A stretch of 11,772 nt of DNA, taken from assembly GCA_030618675.1 (NCBI GenBank), contig JAUXCV010000031.1, forward strand, positions 1 to 11,772, read 5' to 3'. This DNA comes from Acidimicrobiia bacterium (lineage in GTDB: Bacteria > Actinomycetota > Acidimicrobiia > Spongiisociales > UBA5794). Both the position numbers and the translations under genes were made by a program. The notes beneath the pieces are model-generated. The model searched no databases, was not told the origin of the DNA, and saw nothing but the letters and a program-made list of their open reading frames with translations. This document shows, piece after piece, positions 1 to 7,510 of this stretch (the first letter of the stretch is position 1; each line of letters opens with the position of its first letter).

Positions 1-851
1 GCCTGCATCGCTCCGTAGACGGCAGCCGCTCCTGCCATGTCGGTCTTCATGTCCTCCATGCCCTTCGCCGTCTTCAGCGAGAGACCCCCGGAGTCGAACA
101 CGATCCCCTTGCCGACGAACGCGACGAACGCGTCGGCGTCGGTCGGCCCGTAGCTGAGGATGACCATCCGCGGCGGATTCGTGGCTCCGGCGCCGACGGC
201 GAGCAGTCCTCCGTATCCCCGCTCGGCTGCTTCGACTTCATCTACGATCTCGACGGAGATGCTGTCGCTGAGCGAACGTGCGCGATCGGCGAGAACTTCA
301 GGGGCCTGGTCGACGGCCGGTTGATTGATCAGGTCACGAGCGAGTGCGACGCCTGCCGCGATCGCCGCGGCATCCCGAATCTCTGCCCCGGCGCCCTCTC
401 CTGCCTCGAGGAGTTCGAGACGCTCGTTGACACGCGGCTTCGGCTCACTTCGATACGCGTCAAATCGGTACGCGCCGAGGAGATAGCCGAGGGTCACGGC
501 TCCGATCGCTCCCGCGACATCGACCAGATGCAGGGTCGTTGCCGTCGAGACGTACGGGGCCGACATCCGACCGACCGCACCGGCCGCTCGACGCAGTGAC
601 TCCGCATCGACTTCATCGCCGAGACCGACGAATGCCACAGATCCGAACGAGAGAGCACCTCCGGGAACAACAACGAGTTGGCCGGCGGCGCCGGTGAATT
701 CGCGTGTCTCCAGGTAGTCGGTCAGCCACGGTCCCAACTGATCGGCCGTCGACTCGGCGCCGGGGCCCCAGGTCAGGTCCGCGAACACTGGAACTATCAG
801 CAGATCTGCTGTTGAGGCGGATACGGCACCGCTCGGAACGATCTCGGTCAT
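1..851 (-). CDS. pepA: Leucyl aminopeptidase (M17), C-terminal part missing
   Basis: Cytosolic, two-metal M17 aminopeptidase that removes N-terminal residues from peptides. The window holds 283 N-terminal residues of a family usually near 480-500, so it is cut by the window edge rather than broken. Residues 1 to about 150 form the variable N-terminal domain. The catalytic domain begins after it, with GKGIVFDSGGLSLK and MKTDMAGAAAV. Metal or substrate residues K248, D253, K260 and D271 are present, spaced exactly as K270, D275, K282 and D293 of E. coli PepA. The NTDAEGRL signature should lie off the window. ATG at 851 overlaps the stop of the upstream adenosyltransferase as ATGA, with a good ribosome site (GAGGAG, 859-864), so translation is probably coupled. 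Family is certain; the peptide substrate is not known. Confidence 0.95.
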   Translation of the reverse strand, partial: MTEIVPSGAVSASTADLLIVPVFADLTWGPGAESTADQLGPWLTDYLETREFTGAAGQLVVVPGGALSFGSVAFVGLGDEVDAESLRRAAGAVGRMSAPYVSTATTLHLVDVAGAIGAVTLGYLLGAYRFDAYRSEPKPRVNERLELLEAGEGAGAEIRDAAAIAAGVALARDLINQPAVDQAPEVLADRARSLSDSISVEIVDEVEAAERGYGGLLAVGAGATNPPRMVILSYGPTDADAFVAFVGKGIVFDSGGLSLKTAKGMEDMKTDMAGAAAVYGAMQ

Positions 852-1390
852 GTGGTTTCTCCTCGTGTCGGGGTCCACTCGCGCTCCACGGCGCGAGCGA
901 GCATGTACAGATAGTCGGCAAGACGGTTGAGGTAAGGCACGACGAGCGAGTCCGGTTCTTCGGCGAGATGGGCAACCGCCCTCCGTTCGGCTCGCCGCAC
1001 GATTGTGCGGGCGACGTCGATCGTTGCCGCGACCGGTTCGCCGCCGGGAACGATGAACTCCGTCGGCATCCCCACCTCGGACTCGATTCGGTCGATCCGG
1101 TTCTCGAGGCGGTCGATCATAGAGGGATCAACCCGGCTCACACCCGCTTCGAGCAGGTCCCGGTGGCCGGGATCGGTGGCGAGTTCCGCCGCTACCACGA
1201 AGAGATCCCGCTGCACGTCGAGCACGGCTTCTGCGAGTTCGGATTCGTCCTGGGCCCTGACGATGCCAAGAGCCGAGACGGCCTCGTCCACCGTCCCGTA
1301 CGCCTCGGGACCGCTGGAGTCCTTCCCGACCCGGCCTCCATGGAACAGCCCCGTCGTCCCGTCATCGCCCCGGCGGGTGTAGATCCGCAT
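848..1390 (-). CDS. PduO-type ATP:cob(I)alamin adenosyltransferase
   Basis: Transfers the 5'-deoxyadenosyl group of ATP to cob(I)alamin, giving adenosylcobalamin; cytosolic, usually a trimer. The protein has 180 residues, normal for the family. The N-terminal ATP-binding stretch reads MRIYTRRGDDGTTGLF followed by GGRVGKDS and AYGTVDE (residues 31-36). The helical core carries FIVPGG (112-117), ARTIVRRAERR (127-137) and LNRLADYLYMLAR (154-166), all diagnostic. The ATG at 1390 is preferred over an upstream in-frame start at 1453 because family homology begins here. It lies 2 bases after the transketolase stop with only a poor ribosome site, so it probably depends on coupling. Its stop overlaps the pepA start. 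No cobalamin synthesis gene or B12-dependent enzyme is visible nearby, so it probably serves salvage or general cofactor supply (inference). Confidence 0.93.
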   Translation of the reverse strand: MRIYTRRGDDGTTGLFHGGRVGKDSSGPEAYGTVDEAVSALGIVRAQDESELAEAVLDVQRDLFVVAAELATDPGHRDLLEAGVSRVDPSMIDRLENRIDRIESEVGMPTEFIVPGGEPVAATIDVARTIVRRAERRAVAHLAEEPDSLVVPYLNRLADYLYMLARAVEREWTPTRGETT

Positions 1391-1392
1391 CT

Positions 1393-3351
1393 TCAGGATT
1401 CGCTGAGCCAGGCGGCAAGACGGTCCGACACGGCCTGGGGGGTGAAACCCCACTCCTCAGCGATGACCGATGCAGCCGCGGATGCACCGAAATGGTCGAT
1501 CCCGATACGGAGACCGGTCGTCCCGGAGAAGCGTTCCCATCCGAATGTCACCCCTGCCTCGATCGTCGCTATCGGGAGATCGTCACCCAGGACCGCGGCC
1601 CGGTACTCAGCGTCCTGGGAGAGGAAGACCTCGACGCTCGGCATCGAGACGACCCGGATCGAGTATCCACTATCGCCGATAAGTTCTGCCGCTTGCTCCG
1701 CAAGCGGCACTTCCGACCCGGTGGCGATCAGCACGGCGTCGCTGCCTTGCCGACGGACGTAGCCACCCCTGGCAACCAGGTCCCGGTCGATGGGCTCTCG
1801 AGGAACGGGCAGACCCTGGCGGGTGAGGATGAGTGCCGTCGGGCCGGAAACGTGACCGATGGCCATCTCCCACGCGACGGTGACCTCGGTGGGGTCGGCC
1901 GGACGGATCACACGAAGACCCGGGATCGATCGGAGAGCGGCGAGATGCTCGACCGGCTGATGCGTCGGTCCGTCTTCGCCGAGGAACACCGAATCATGTG
2001 TCCATACCCAGATAGAGGGGGTGCCCATCAGGGCGCCGAGACGGACGGCAGGGCGCATGTAATCCGAGAACGTGAGGAACGTTGCACCGTATCCCCGAAG
2101 CCCACCGTGGAGCGTGATCCCATTGACGATCGATCCCATGGCGTGTTCGCGGATCCCGAATCGAACGTTTCGACCGGTCCGATCGGATGACGTGAAATCA
2201 ACGGATGTCTCGATTCGGCTGTTGTTCGAGGGGGTCAGATCGCCGGAACCTCCAATGAGTCCTGGGAGCGACCCAGCGGCTTCCTGGAGCACCTCACCGG
2301 AGAGCGTCCTCGTCGCAACCGACGAACCCGCCTCGTGGTGTGGGATGCCGAGATGAAGAGCCGGTGCGTCGAAATACGAAGCCAGGATCTTCGCCACGCT
2401 CGCATCGGCGGCGACGGCGGTATCGCGGCATTCCATCCACGCTGCCCGGGATCGCCTGCCACGTTCCATCGCGCCGCGGTAGAAGTCGTACACATCGGCG
2501 GGCATCTCGAACGGTGGGAGGTCCCAGCCGTAGGCGGCCCGGGTCAGTGCGATCTCGTCATCTCCAAGCGGTGATCCGTGAGAGGCCGACGTGTCCTGCT
2601 TGTTGGGTGATCCGAAACCGATGTGGGTGCGACAGAGCACGAGCGATGGCCGCGCATCTTCGTTGGCCGCTGCGATAGCGTCGGCGATCGCCTCCCGGTC
2701 GTGTCCGTCGACGGCGATCGTGTGCCACCCGTACGAATCGAATCGCGCGGCCACGTCCTCGGTGAACGCCAGATCCGTCGTGCCGTCGATCGTTATGTGG
2801 TTGTCGTCGTAGAGGTAGGTGATCTTGCCAAGTCCGAGATGTCCGGCCAGCGAAGCGGCCTCAGCCGATACGCCCTCCATGAGGTCGCCGTCGGAGACGA
2901 ATCCGTAGACCCTGTGATCGACCAGATCGGCACCGAGAACCCCTCGGAGGTGCGCCTCTCCGATCGCCATCCCGACGCCTGTGGCGAAACCCTGTCCAAG
3001 CGGGCCGGTGGTCATCTCGATACCGAGTTCGAGGTCGTATTCCGGATGCCCGGCCGTCACCGATCCGAATTGCCGGAACGCCCTGAGATCGTCCATGGTC
3101 AAGGGGAAGCCGGAGAGGTGGAGCAGGGAGTAGAGCAGCATCGAGCCGTGCCCGTTCGACAGCACGAACCGGTCTCGATCGCTCCACGTGGGATCGTCCG
3201 GATCCACAACGAGAAAGCGGGACCAGAGCACCGAGGCGATATCGGCCATTCCCATCGGCATCCCGGGATGCCCGGAGTTCGCCCGCTGGATCGCGTCGAT
3301 GGAGAGGATGCGGAGCGCGTCGGTGGCTCGTTGCTCGACCGTGTTCTTCAT
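1393..3351 (-). CDS. tkt: Transketolase
   Basis: ThDP-dependent enzyme of the non-oxidative pentose phosphate pathway that moves two-carbon ketol units between sugar phosphates. The 652 residues match the usual length of about 660. The Pyr and PP domains and C-terminal domain are all present. Visible motifs are SGHPGMPMGMA (26-36), LSNGHGSMLLY (64-74), TGPLGQGFA (115-123), the ThDP-binding SDGDLMEG (153-160) ending in DDN (182-184), the catalytic glutamate in FGIREHAMG (E402), and GEDGPTHQPVEHL (458-470). The first ThDP position is SDG rather than the commoner GDG, which I regard as a family variant. ATG at 3351 sits 3 bases after a near-perfect AGGAGGT. An open frame extends 46 codons upstream but has no homology. 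The gene follows the M24 peptidase after 44 bases and leads directly into the adenosyltransferase. Confidence 0.97.
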   Translation of the reverse strand: MKNTVEQRATDALRILSIDAIQRANSGHPGMPMGMADIASVLWSRFLVVDPDDPTWSDRDRFVLSNGHGSMLLYSLLHLSGFPLTMDDLRAFRQFGSVTAGHPEYDLELGIEMTTGPLGQGFATGVGMAIGEAHLRGVLGADLVDHRVYGFVSDGDLMEGVSAEAASLAGHLGLGKITYLYDDNHITIDGTTDLAFTEDVAARFDSYGWHTIAVDGHDREAIADAIAAANEDARPSLVLCRTHIGFGSPNKQDTSASHGSPLGDDEIALTRAAYGWDLPPFEMPADVYDFYRGAMERGRRSRAAWMECRDTAVAADASVAKILASYFDAPALHLGIPHHEAGSSVATRTLSGEVLQEAAGSLPGLIGGSGDLTPSNNSRIETSVDFTSSDRTGRNVRFGIREHAMGSIVNGITLHGGLRGYGATFLTFSDYMRPAVRLGALMGTPSIWVWTHDSVFLGEDGPTHQPVEHLAALRSIPGLRVIRPADPTEVTVAWEMAIGHVSGPTALILTRQGLPVPREPIDRDLVARGGYVRRQGSDAVLIATGSEVPLAEQAAELIGDSGYSIRVVSMPSVEVFLSQDAEYRAAVLGDDLPIATIEAGVTFGWERFSGTTGLRIGIDHFGASAAASVIAEEWGFTPQAVSDRLAAWLSES

Positions 3352-3354
3352 CAG

Positions 3355-3361
3355 ACCTCCT
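3355..3361 (-). promoter_or_regulatory. Ribosome binding site of transketolase
   Basis: AGGAGGT on the minus strand, a nearly perfect match to the anti-Shine-Dalgarno, ending 3 bases before the ATG at 3351. It decides the transketolase start against the longer open frame that reaches 3489. The spacing is short but usable. Confidence 0.8.
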
Positions 3362-3395
3362 ATGTGATTGCAGCGTACCGTCCAACGGCACAGTG

Positions 3396-4469
3396 CTACT
3401 CGACGAATCGCAGTTTCCGCGACGAGCGATTGAGCCGCTCGACACCGTCGTCGGTGACGACGACGATGTCCTCGATCCTCATCCCCCACCGATCCGGCAG
3501 GTAGATCCCCGGCTCGATCGAGAACGCCATTCCCGCTCGAATCAGCCCGGTGTTCCCCTGAACGATGTACGGCTGTTCGTGAGCGTCGAGGCCGATGCCG
3601 TGCCCGGTTCTGTGGATGAAGAACTCCCCGTAGCCGGCAGCCGATATGATCGAGCGAGCGACGGTGTCGATCGCCTCTGCGGTCGTTCCAGGACGTACAG
3701 ACGCGACGGCTGCGGCTTGCGCGCGTTCGAGCACCGCGTAGGCCTCATCGAAGCCCTCCGGTGACTCCCCAATGCAGTACATACGGGTGGTGTCGGAGCC
3801 GTATCCGCGCACCCGGCCACCGAAGTCGACGACCACTGCGTCACCGGGTTGGATGATCTGGTCGGAGGCCTCGTGATGGGGCGATGCGCCATTCCTTCCG
3901 GCTGCAACGATCGCGAACGAGACCGAATCATGACCGGAGGCAAGAACGAGATCGGACACGATCCGCGATATCTCACGCTCGGTGCGACCGGAGAAGCGCA
4001 CGGTCGAGAGTTGATCGGCGACGCCGTCGACGCCGTGCGCTGCGTCGCGCAGTGCTGCGATCTCGTCTTCGTCCTTGATCATGCGCAGCGGTGCCATCAG
4101 CGGTTCCGCGTCGACGAAGCGAGCCTCCGGCAGGCGCTCTTGGAAAGCGATGAGGAACGAAGCCCACATCTGATCCCCCACTGCGACGACGCCCCGAGCC
4201 GGCAATGCTGTGGCGATTCGGTCGATCGGGTCGTCGGTCTCTCCCCACGGCCGGATCTCGACGGAGGTGTCGACCCTCGACGCCTCGAGTTCAGGAACGA
4301 ACAGGGCGGGATCACCCGTGGCGGGAACCACGAGTGCAGTGATCCGTTCGAGCGGCATCGCACGGTAGCCCGTGAGGTACGGGAGATCTGAGCCCACCGA
4401 AACGAGGAGAGCGTCGATCCCGCGATCCCGAAGGGCGGCCTGGGCGGCGGCGATCCTGGCTCCAGTCAT
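3396..4469 (-). CDS. M24 metallopeptidase (Xaa-Pro aminopeptidase family)
   Basis: Dinuclear-metal peptidase of the pita-bread fold, likely cleaving Xaa-Pro bonds in short peptides in the cytosol. It has 357 residues: an N-terminal creatinase-like domain (about 1-130, with ALLVSVGSDLPYLTGYRAMP) and a C-terminal catalytic domain (about 135-350). All five expected metal ligands are present: D215 (VVVDFGG), D226 (SDTTR), H290 (HRTGHGIGL), E319 (SIEPGIY) and E333 (RIED). It is therefore probably active. No signal peptide is seen. The ATG at 4469 overlaps the LipB-LipA stop as ATGA, with GGAGG at 4477-4481 as ribosome site. The choice between aminopeptidase P and prolidase cannot be made from sequence alone. 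I see no functional link to lipoate metabolism, so co-location may simply be housekeeping packing. Confidence 0.93.
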   Translation of the reverse strand: MTGARIAAAQAALRDRGIDALLVSVGSDLPYLTGYRAMPLERITALVVPATGDPALFVPELEASRVDTSVEIRPWGETDDPIDRIATALPARGVVAVGDQMWASFLIAFQERLPEARFVDAEPLMAPLRMIKDEDEIAALRDAAHGVDGVADQLSTVRFSGRTEREISRIVSDLVLASGHDSVSFAIVAAGRNGASPHHEASDQIIQPGDAVVVDFGGRVRGYGSDTTRMYCIGESPEGFDEAYAVLERAQAAAVASVRPGTTAEAIDTVARSIISAAGYGEFFIHRTGHGIGLDAHEQPYIVQGNTGLIRAGMAFSIEPGIYLPDRWGMRIEDIVVVTDDGVERLNRSSRKLRFVE

Positions 4470-6118
4470 CGTGCGGCCTCCAGGGCTTCTCGGGCGTGAT
4501 ACGAGGACCGAACGAGCGGTCCAGCCTCAACGTGAGGAATCCCGAGGCGCTCGCCCTGTTCGGCGTACCGGGTGAATTCATCGGGCTCGACGTAGCGGTC
4601 GATGGGCCGGTGCCTCGCGGTGGGCCGCAGGTACTGGCCGATGGTGACGATATCGACGCCGACGGCCCGCATGTCGGCGAGCGCTCCGAGAACCTCATCT
4701 TCGGTCTCGCCCATCCCGACGATCAGGCCCGACTTCACGACACCGGCAGGGTTCGTCCATTTCGCCCGAGCGAGGAGCGTGAGCGATCGCGCGTAGGTCG
4801 CTGCCGTTCTGATATCCCGCTGGAGGCGGAGAACGGTCTCTGTGTTGTGATTGAGAACGGCCGGTTTGGATGCCATCACCGTCTCGAGATCTTCGACGGA
4901 ACCCTTGAAGTCCGGGATCAGTACTTCGACTTCGCAATCGGGCATCCTCTCCCGAATGGCCGCGATCGTGGCGGCGAAGACTCCGGCGCCACCGTCGGCG
5001 AGGTCGTCACGGTTCACCGAGGTCAACACGGCGTGCCGCAATCCCATCTGCTCGACGGCTGCCGCGGCACGACCCGGTTCGTCAAGATCCACTGGGCCGG
5101 GCTTGCCGGTGTTGACGTCGCAGAACGCACAGGCCCTCGTGCACGTCTCGCCGAGCAGCATCAGGGTCGACGTCCCCGACTCCCAGCACTCGAAGATATT
5201 GGGACATCCGGCCTCTTCGCAGACCGTATGCAGTTCCATCCCCCTCATCAGTTTCTTGAGACCTCGGAAACCGTCGGTCGAGAGATCGGCCCGGATCCGC
5301 ATCCACTCGGGCTTGCCGGGCTCACCGGGGAGGAGACCGCGAACGGTGATCGGCGTGTCCCCGTTGCGGTTCGGGGAGAACACGCCCGCCGCGACCATGG
5401 CGTCTACGTCATACAGGTGAGACCGATCGCGATTGGGGAAGGCACCGAGCTGCACCTCAGCGGTCCCTCCGAACACTTCGACTGCTCGCGGGATCAGCGA
5501 TTCGACAACGGACTCCATCGGCACCGTCTGGCCGATGATCTCCGAGAGCGAGGTCACGGGGCGATTCGAGATCCCGCACGGGACGATGTGCTCGAAGTAC
5601 GTCAGGTCGGGTGCCACGTTTATCGAGAACCCGTGCGTCGAGACCCCGCCCGAGACCTTCACACCGATCGCAGCGATCTTCCCGTGCTCGGTCCACACGC
5701 CCGTGAAGCCATCCTCCGCCCACGCTGTGATCCCCAGATCGGCGAGGGTCGCGACCAGCATCGCCTCGATGCGACGGAGGTGCCCGACCGCGTCCCATCC
5801 GTCGGGCAGCGATGGCACGGCGACGATCGGATAGCCAACGAGTTGGCCGGGTCCGTGATACGTGATGTCCCCGCCGCGATCGGTGAACACGAGTTCGGAA
5901 CCGATGGTGCCGAGTTGGTCGACCGCGATCTTCAGGTTCGAGCCATCGCCGTTGCGGCCCACCGTGTACGTGTGCGGGTGTTCGAGGAACAGGAGGTAGT
6001 CGTCGCTGGTGCGACCTGTCGATCGTCCGTCACGAATCGCCCGCTGGAGATCGAGTCCCTCGTCATACGATACGCGTCCGAGCCACCGGATCCGAAGGCG
6101 CTCCCCGCTTCCGATCAT
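4466..6118 (-). CDS. Fused octanoyltransferase-lipoyl synthase (LipB-LipA)
   Basis: One uninterrupted frame of 550 residues holds both steps of de novo lipoate assembly. Residues 1 to about 215 are LipB, which moves octanoate from acyl carrier protein to the lipoyl-domain lysine. It shows RGGDITYHGPGQ (81-92), K147 in GKIAAIG and C181 in PCGI as the expected catalytic pair. Residues from about 265 to 550 are LipA, a radical SAM enzyme that inserts two sulfurs. It shows the auxiliary-cluster cysteines C300, C305 and C311 (CEEAGCPNIFEC), the radical SAM CTRACAFC (C326, C330, C333) and the closing RSSYH (537-541). About 50 residues link them; they contain one Met with no ribosome site before it. 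I chose the ATG at 6118, which has AGGAG at 6124-6128, over TTG at 6136. It overlaps the E2 stop as ATGA. These are normally two separate genes. Confidence 0.95.
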   Translation of the reverse strand: MIGSGERLRIRWLGRVSYDEGLDLQRAIRDGRSTGRTSDDYLLFLEHPHTYTVGRNGDGSNLKIAVDQLGTIGSELVFTDRGGDITYHGPGQLVGYPIVAVPSLPDGWDAVGHLRRIEAMLVATLADLGITAWAEDGFTGVWTEHGKIAAIGVKVSGGVSTHGFSINVAPDLTYFEHIVPCGISNRPVTSLSEIIGQTVPMESVVESLIPRAVEVFGGTAEVQLGAFPNRDRSHLYDVDAMVAAGVFSPNRNGDTPITVRGLLPGEPGKPEWMRIRADLSTDGFRGLKKLMRGMELHTVCEEAGCPNIFECWESGTSTLMLLGETCTRACAFCDVNTGKPGPVDLDEPGRAAAAVEQMGLRHAVLTSVNRDDLADGGAGVFAATIAAIRERMPDCEVEVLIPDFKGSVEDLETVMASKPAVLNHNTETVLRLQRDIRTAATYARSLTLLARAKWTNPAGVVKSGLIVGMGETEDEVLGALADMRAVGVDIVTIGQYLRPTARHRPIDRYVEPDEFTRYAEQGERLGIPHVEAGPLVRSSYHAREALEAAR

Positions 6119-7470
6119 CGAAGCTCCTGATCCCAATCCCAGGTCTCGAGGTTCGTCTGAATCCGCGCGAGGAACTTCGTTGCTGTCGAGCCATCGAACG
6201 CCCGATGATCCCAGGTGAGACCCAGGTAGCCGATGTGACGGACCGCGATGGCATCGGTGCCATCCGGCAGGGTCACCACGGTCGGACGCTTCTTGATCGT
6301 GTCGGTCGACAGGATCGCCACGTTCGGCAGGTTGATAATCGGAGCGCTCAGGTACGAGCCGAACGGTCCGGGATTCGTGATCGTGAACGTGCTGCCGGCG
6401 ATGTCATCCGGTTCGAGAGCGCCGTCTCGAGCCTTCTCCGCCATCTGCCGAATGCTGCGGGCAAGGCCTCTCAACGTCAGCCCGTCTGCGCCGCGCACGG
6501 TCGCGACAAGGAGGCCCTGTGTGTCGAGATCGATCGCGATGCCGAGGTTCACACCGTTGTGGAAGACGCGCGTGCCGGCAGCGAGATCCAGAGAACTGTT
6601 CACGACCGGGAACGCTGAGAGTGCATCCATCATCGCCCGAGCGATGAACGGAAGATACGTCAGAGAGAACCCTTCATCGGCTTTGAACCGATCACGATGC
6701 GCGGCACGGACGTGCTCAACGTTCTCGTAATCGACCTCGATCGATGTCCAGACGTGGGCTGCGGTGCGTTTGGCGTGGATCATGTGGTCGGCGATCGTGC
6801 GTCGTAGGCGCGGAATCTCAACAGCCTCGTCGCTACCTGCGGCGGGGATCACATCCCTCGTGATCGCCACCGGTGCAGGCTCCATGGTGACTACCTCTCC
6901 AGTGGAAGCCGCCGCCGGAGCGGCGATGGCCGATCCCGCTGCGATGTAGCGCTCGACGTCCTTCCGGGTGATGCGCCCTCCATCCCCGCTGCCGGAAACC
7001 AGATCGAGATCGACATCGTGCTCTGTCGCGAGGCGGCGCACCACGGGCGAAAGGATGGCTCGCCGTGACGGATCACCGGAAGGAGTCGGTGCCGGAGTTG
7101 GAGCGGGCGGCACCGCAGCAGGTGGTGCCTCGTCCGGCGTCCCCGTCGGACCGATGGCCGGAGTCCCGGTCGGACCCATCGCCGGTGTCCCGGTTGGACC
7201 CATCGCCGGCTCTACGGGCGTAGTCATCCCGCCCGCTTCGCCGATGATCACGATAGCGGTTCCCACGGAGACGGTCTCACCGGCTTGCACGAGAATCTCG
7301 CTGATCACGCCGGACGCTGGAGAGGGCATCTCGGTATCGACCTTGTCGGTCGAGATCTCAACGAGCACCTCATCCTCGGAGATCGGCTCGCCGACCTGCT
7401 TGGCCCAACTCAGTATCGTTCCTTCGGTCACCGTCTCGCCGAGCCGGGGCATCGTCACCGTCACGGGCAT
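6115..7470 (-). CDS. 2-oxo acid dehydrogenase E2 (dihydrolipoamide acyltransferase)
   Basis: Core subunit of a 2-oxo acid dehydrogenase complex; it carries the acyl group on its lipoyl arm and transfers it to CoA. It has 451 residues. A single lipoyl domain spans 1 to about 76, with the lipoylated lysine K43 in STDKVDTEMP. A Pro/Ala/Gly/Thr linker (about 80-132) contains three MGPTGTPA-like octapeptides. The peripheral subunit-binding domain lies at about 136-177 (ILSPVVRRLA, GRITRKDVERYI). The catalytic domain runs from about 218 to 451, with the chloramphenicol-acetyltransferase-type HRAFDG (H422, D426). The start at 7470 has GAAGGAG at 7480-7486. It lies 40 bases after E3 and overlaps LipB-LipA. 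Whether the substrate is pyruvate, 2-oxoglutarate or branched-chain 2-oxo acids is unresolved; one lipoyl domain argues mildly against the multi-domain pyruvate forms. No E1 gene is in view. Confidence 0.94.
   Translation of the reverse strand: MPVTVTMPRLGETVTEGTILSWAKQVGEPISEDEVLVEISTDKVDTEMPSPASGVISEILVQAGETVSVGTAIVIIGEAGGMTTPVEPAMGPTGTPAMGPTGTPAIGPTGTPDEAPPAAVPPAPTPAPTPSGDPSRRAILSPVVRRLATEHDVDLDLVSGSGDGGRITRKDVERYIAAGSAIAAPAAASTGEVVTMEPAPVAITRDVIPAAGSDEAVEIPRLRRTIADHMIHAKRTAAHVWTSIEVDYENVEHVRAAHRDRFKADEGFSLTYLPFIARAMMDALSAFPVVNSSLDLAAGTRVFHNGVNLGIAIDLDTQGLLVATVRGADGLTLRGLARSIRQMAEKARDGALEPDDIAGSTFTITNPGPFGSYLSAPIINLPNVAILSTDTIKKRPTVVTLPDGTDAIAVRHIGYLGLTWDHRAFDGSTATKFLARIQTNLETWDWDQELR
7136..7207 (-). 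repeat. Three 24-bp tandem repeats in the E2 linker
   Basis: Units at 7136-7159, 7160-7183 and 7184-7207 differ by a few bases each. They are in frame and encode the octapeptide MGPTGTPA twice and IGPTGTPD once in the flexible linker between the lipoyl and subunit-binding domains. Such linkers tolerate length changes, so copy number may vary among relatives. Confidence 0.9.
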
Positions 7471-7510
7471 TCGTTCGTGCTCCTTCGTGTCCGGGTTCCA
7501 GTCTTCATCG

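Noticed and set aside
1391..1453. A cobalamin riboswitch or longer N-terminus before the adenosyltransferase
   Set aside because: Only two bases separate it from the transketolase stop, leaving no room for a riboswitch, and the upstream extension is transketolase coding sequence in another frame.
704..1762. A 352-codon plus-strand frame across pepA, the adenosyltransferase and transketolase
   Set aside because: It crosses three genes on the other strand; no ribosome site or domain supports it.
5390..5420. A separate internal start for LipA at the ATG in the linker
   Set aside because: No ribosome site or -10-like element precedes it at useful distance; the single reading frame through both domains is the simpler explanation.
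4496..6130. A 544-codon open frame on the plus strand opposite LipB-LipA
   Set aside because: It lies antisense to a gene with complete catalytic motifs. Its product is an Arg/Asp/His-rich string with no recognisable domain, as expected from GC-rich codon bias on the opposite strand.
6119..6136. TTG at 6136 as the start of LipB-LipA
   Set aside because: It would add six residues inside the E2 gene end, whereas the ATG at 6118 has a well-spaced AGGAG and a typical ATGA overlap.
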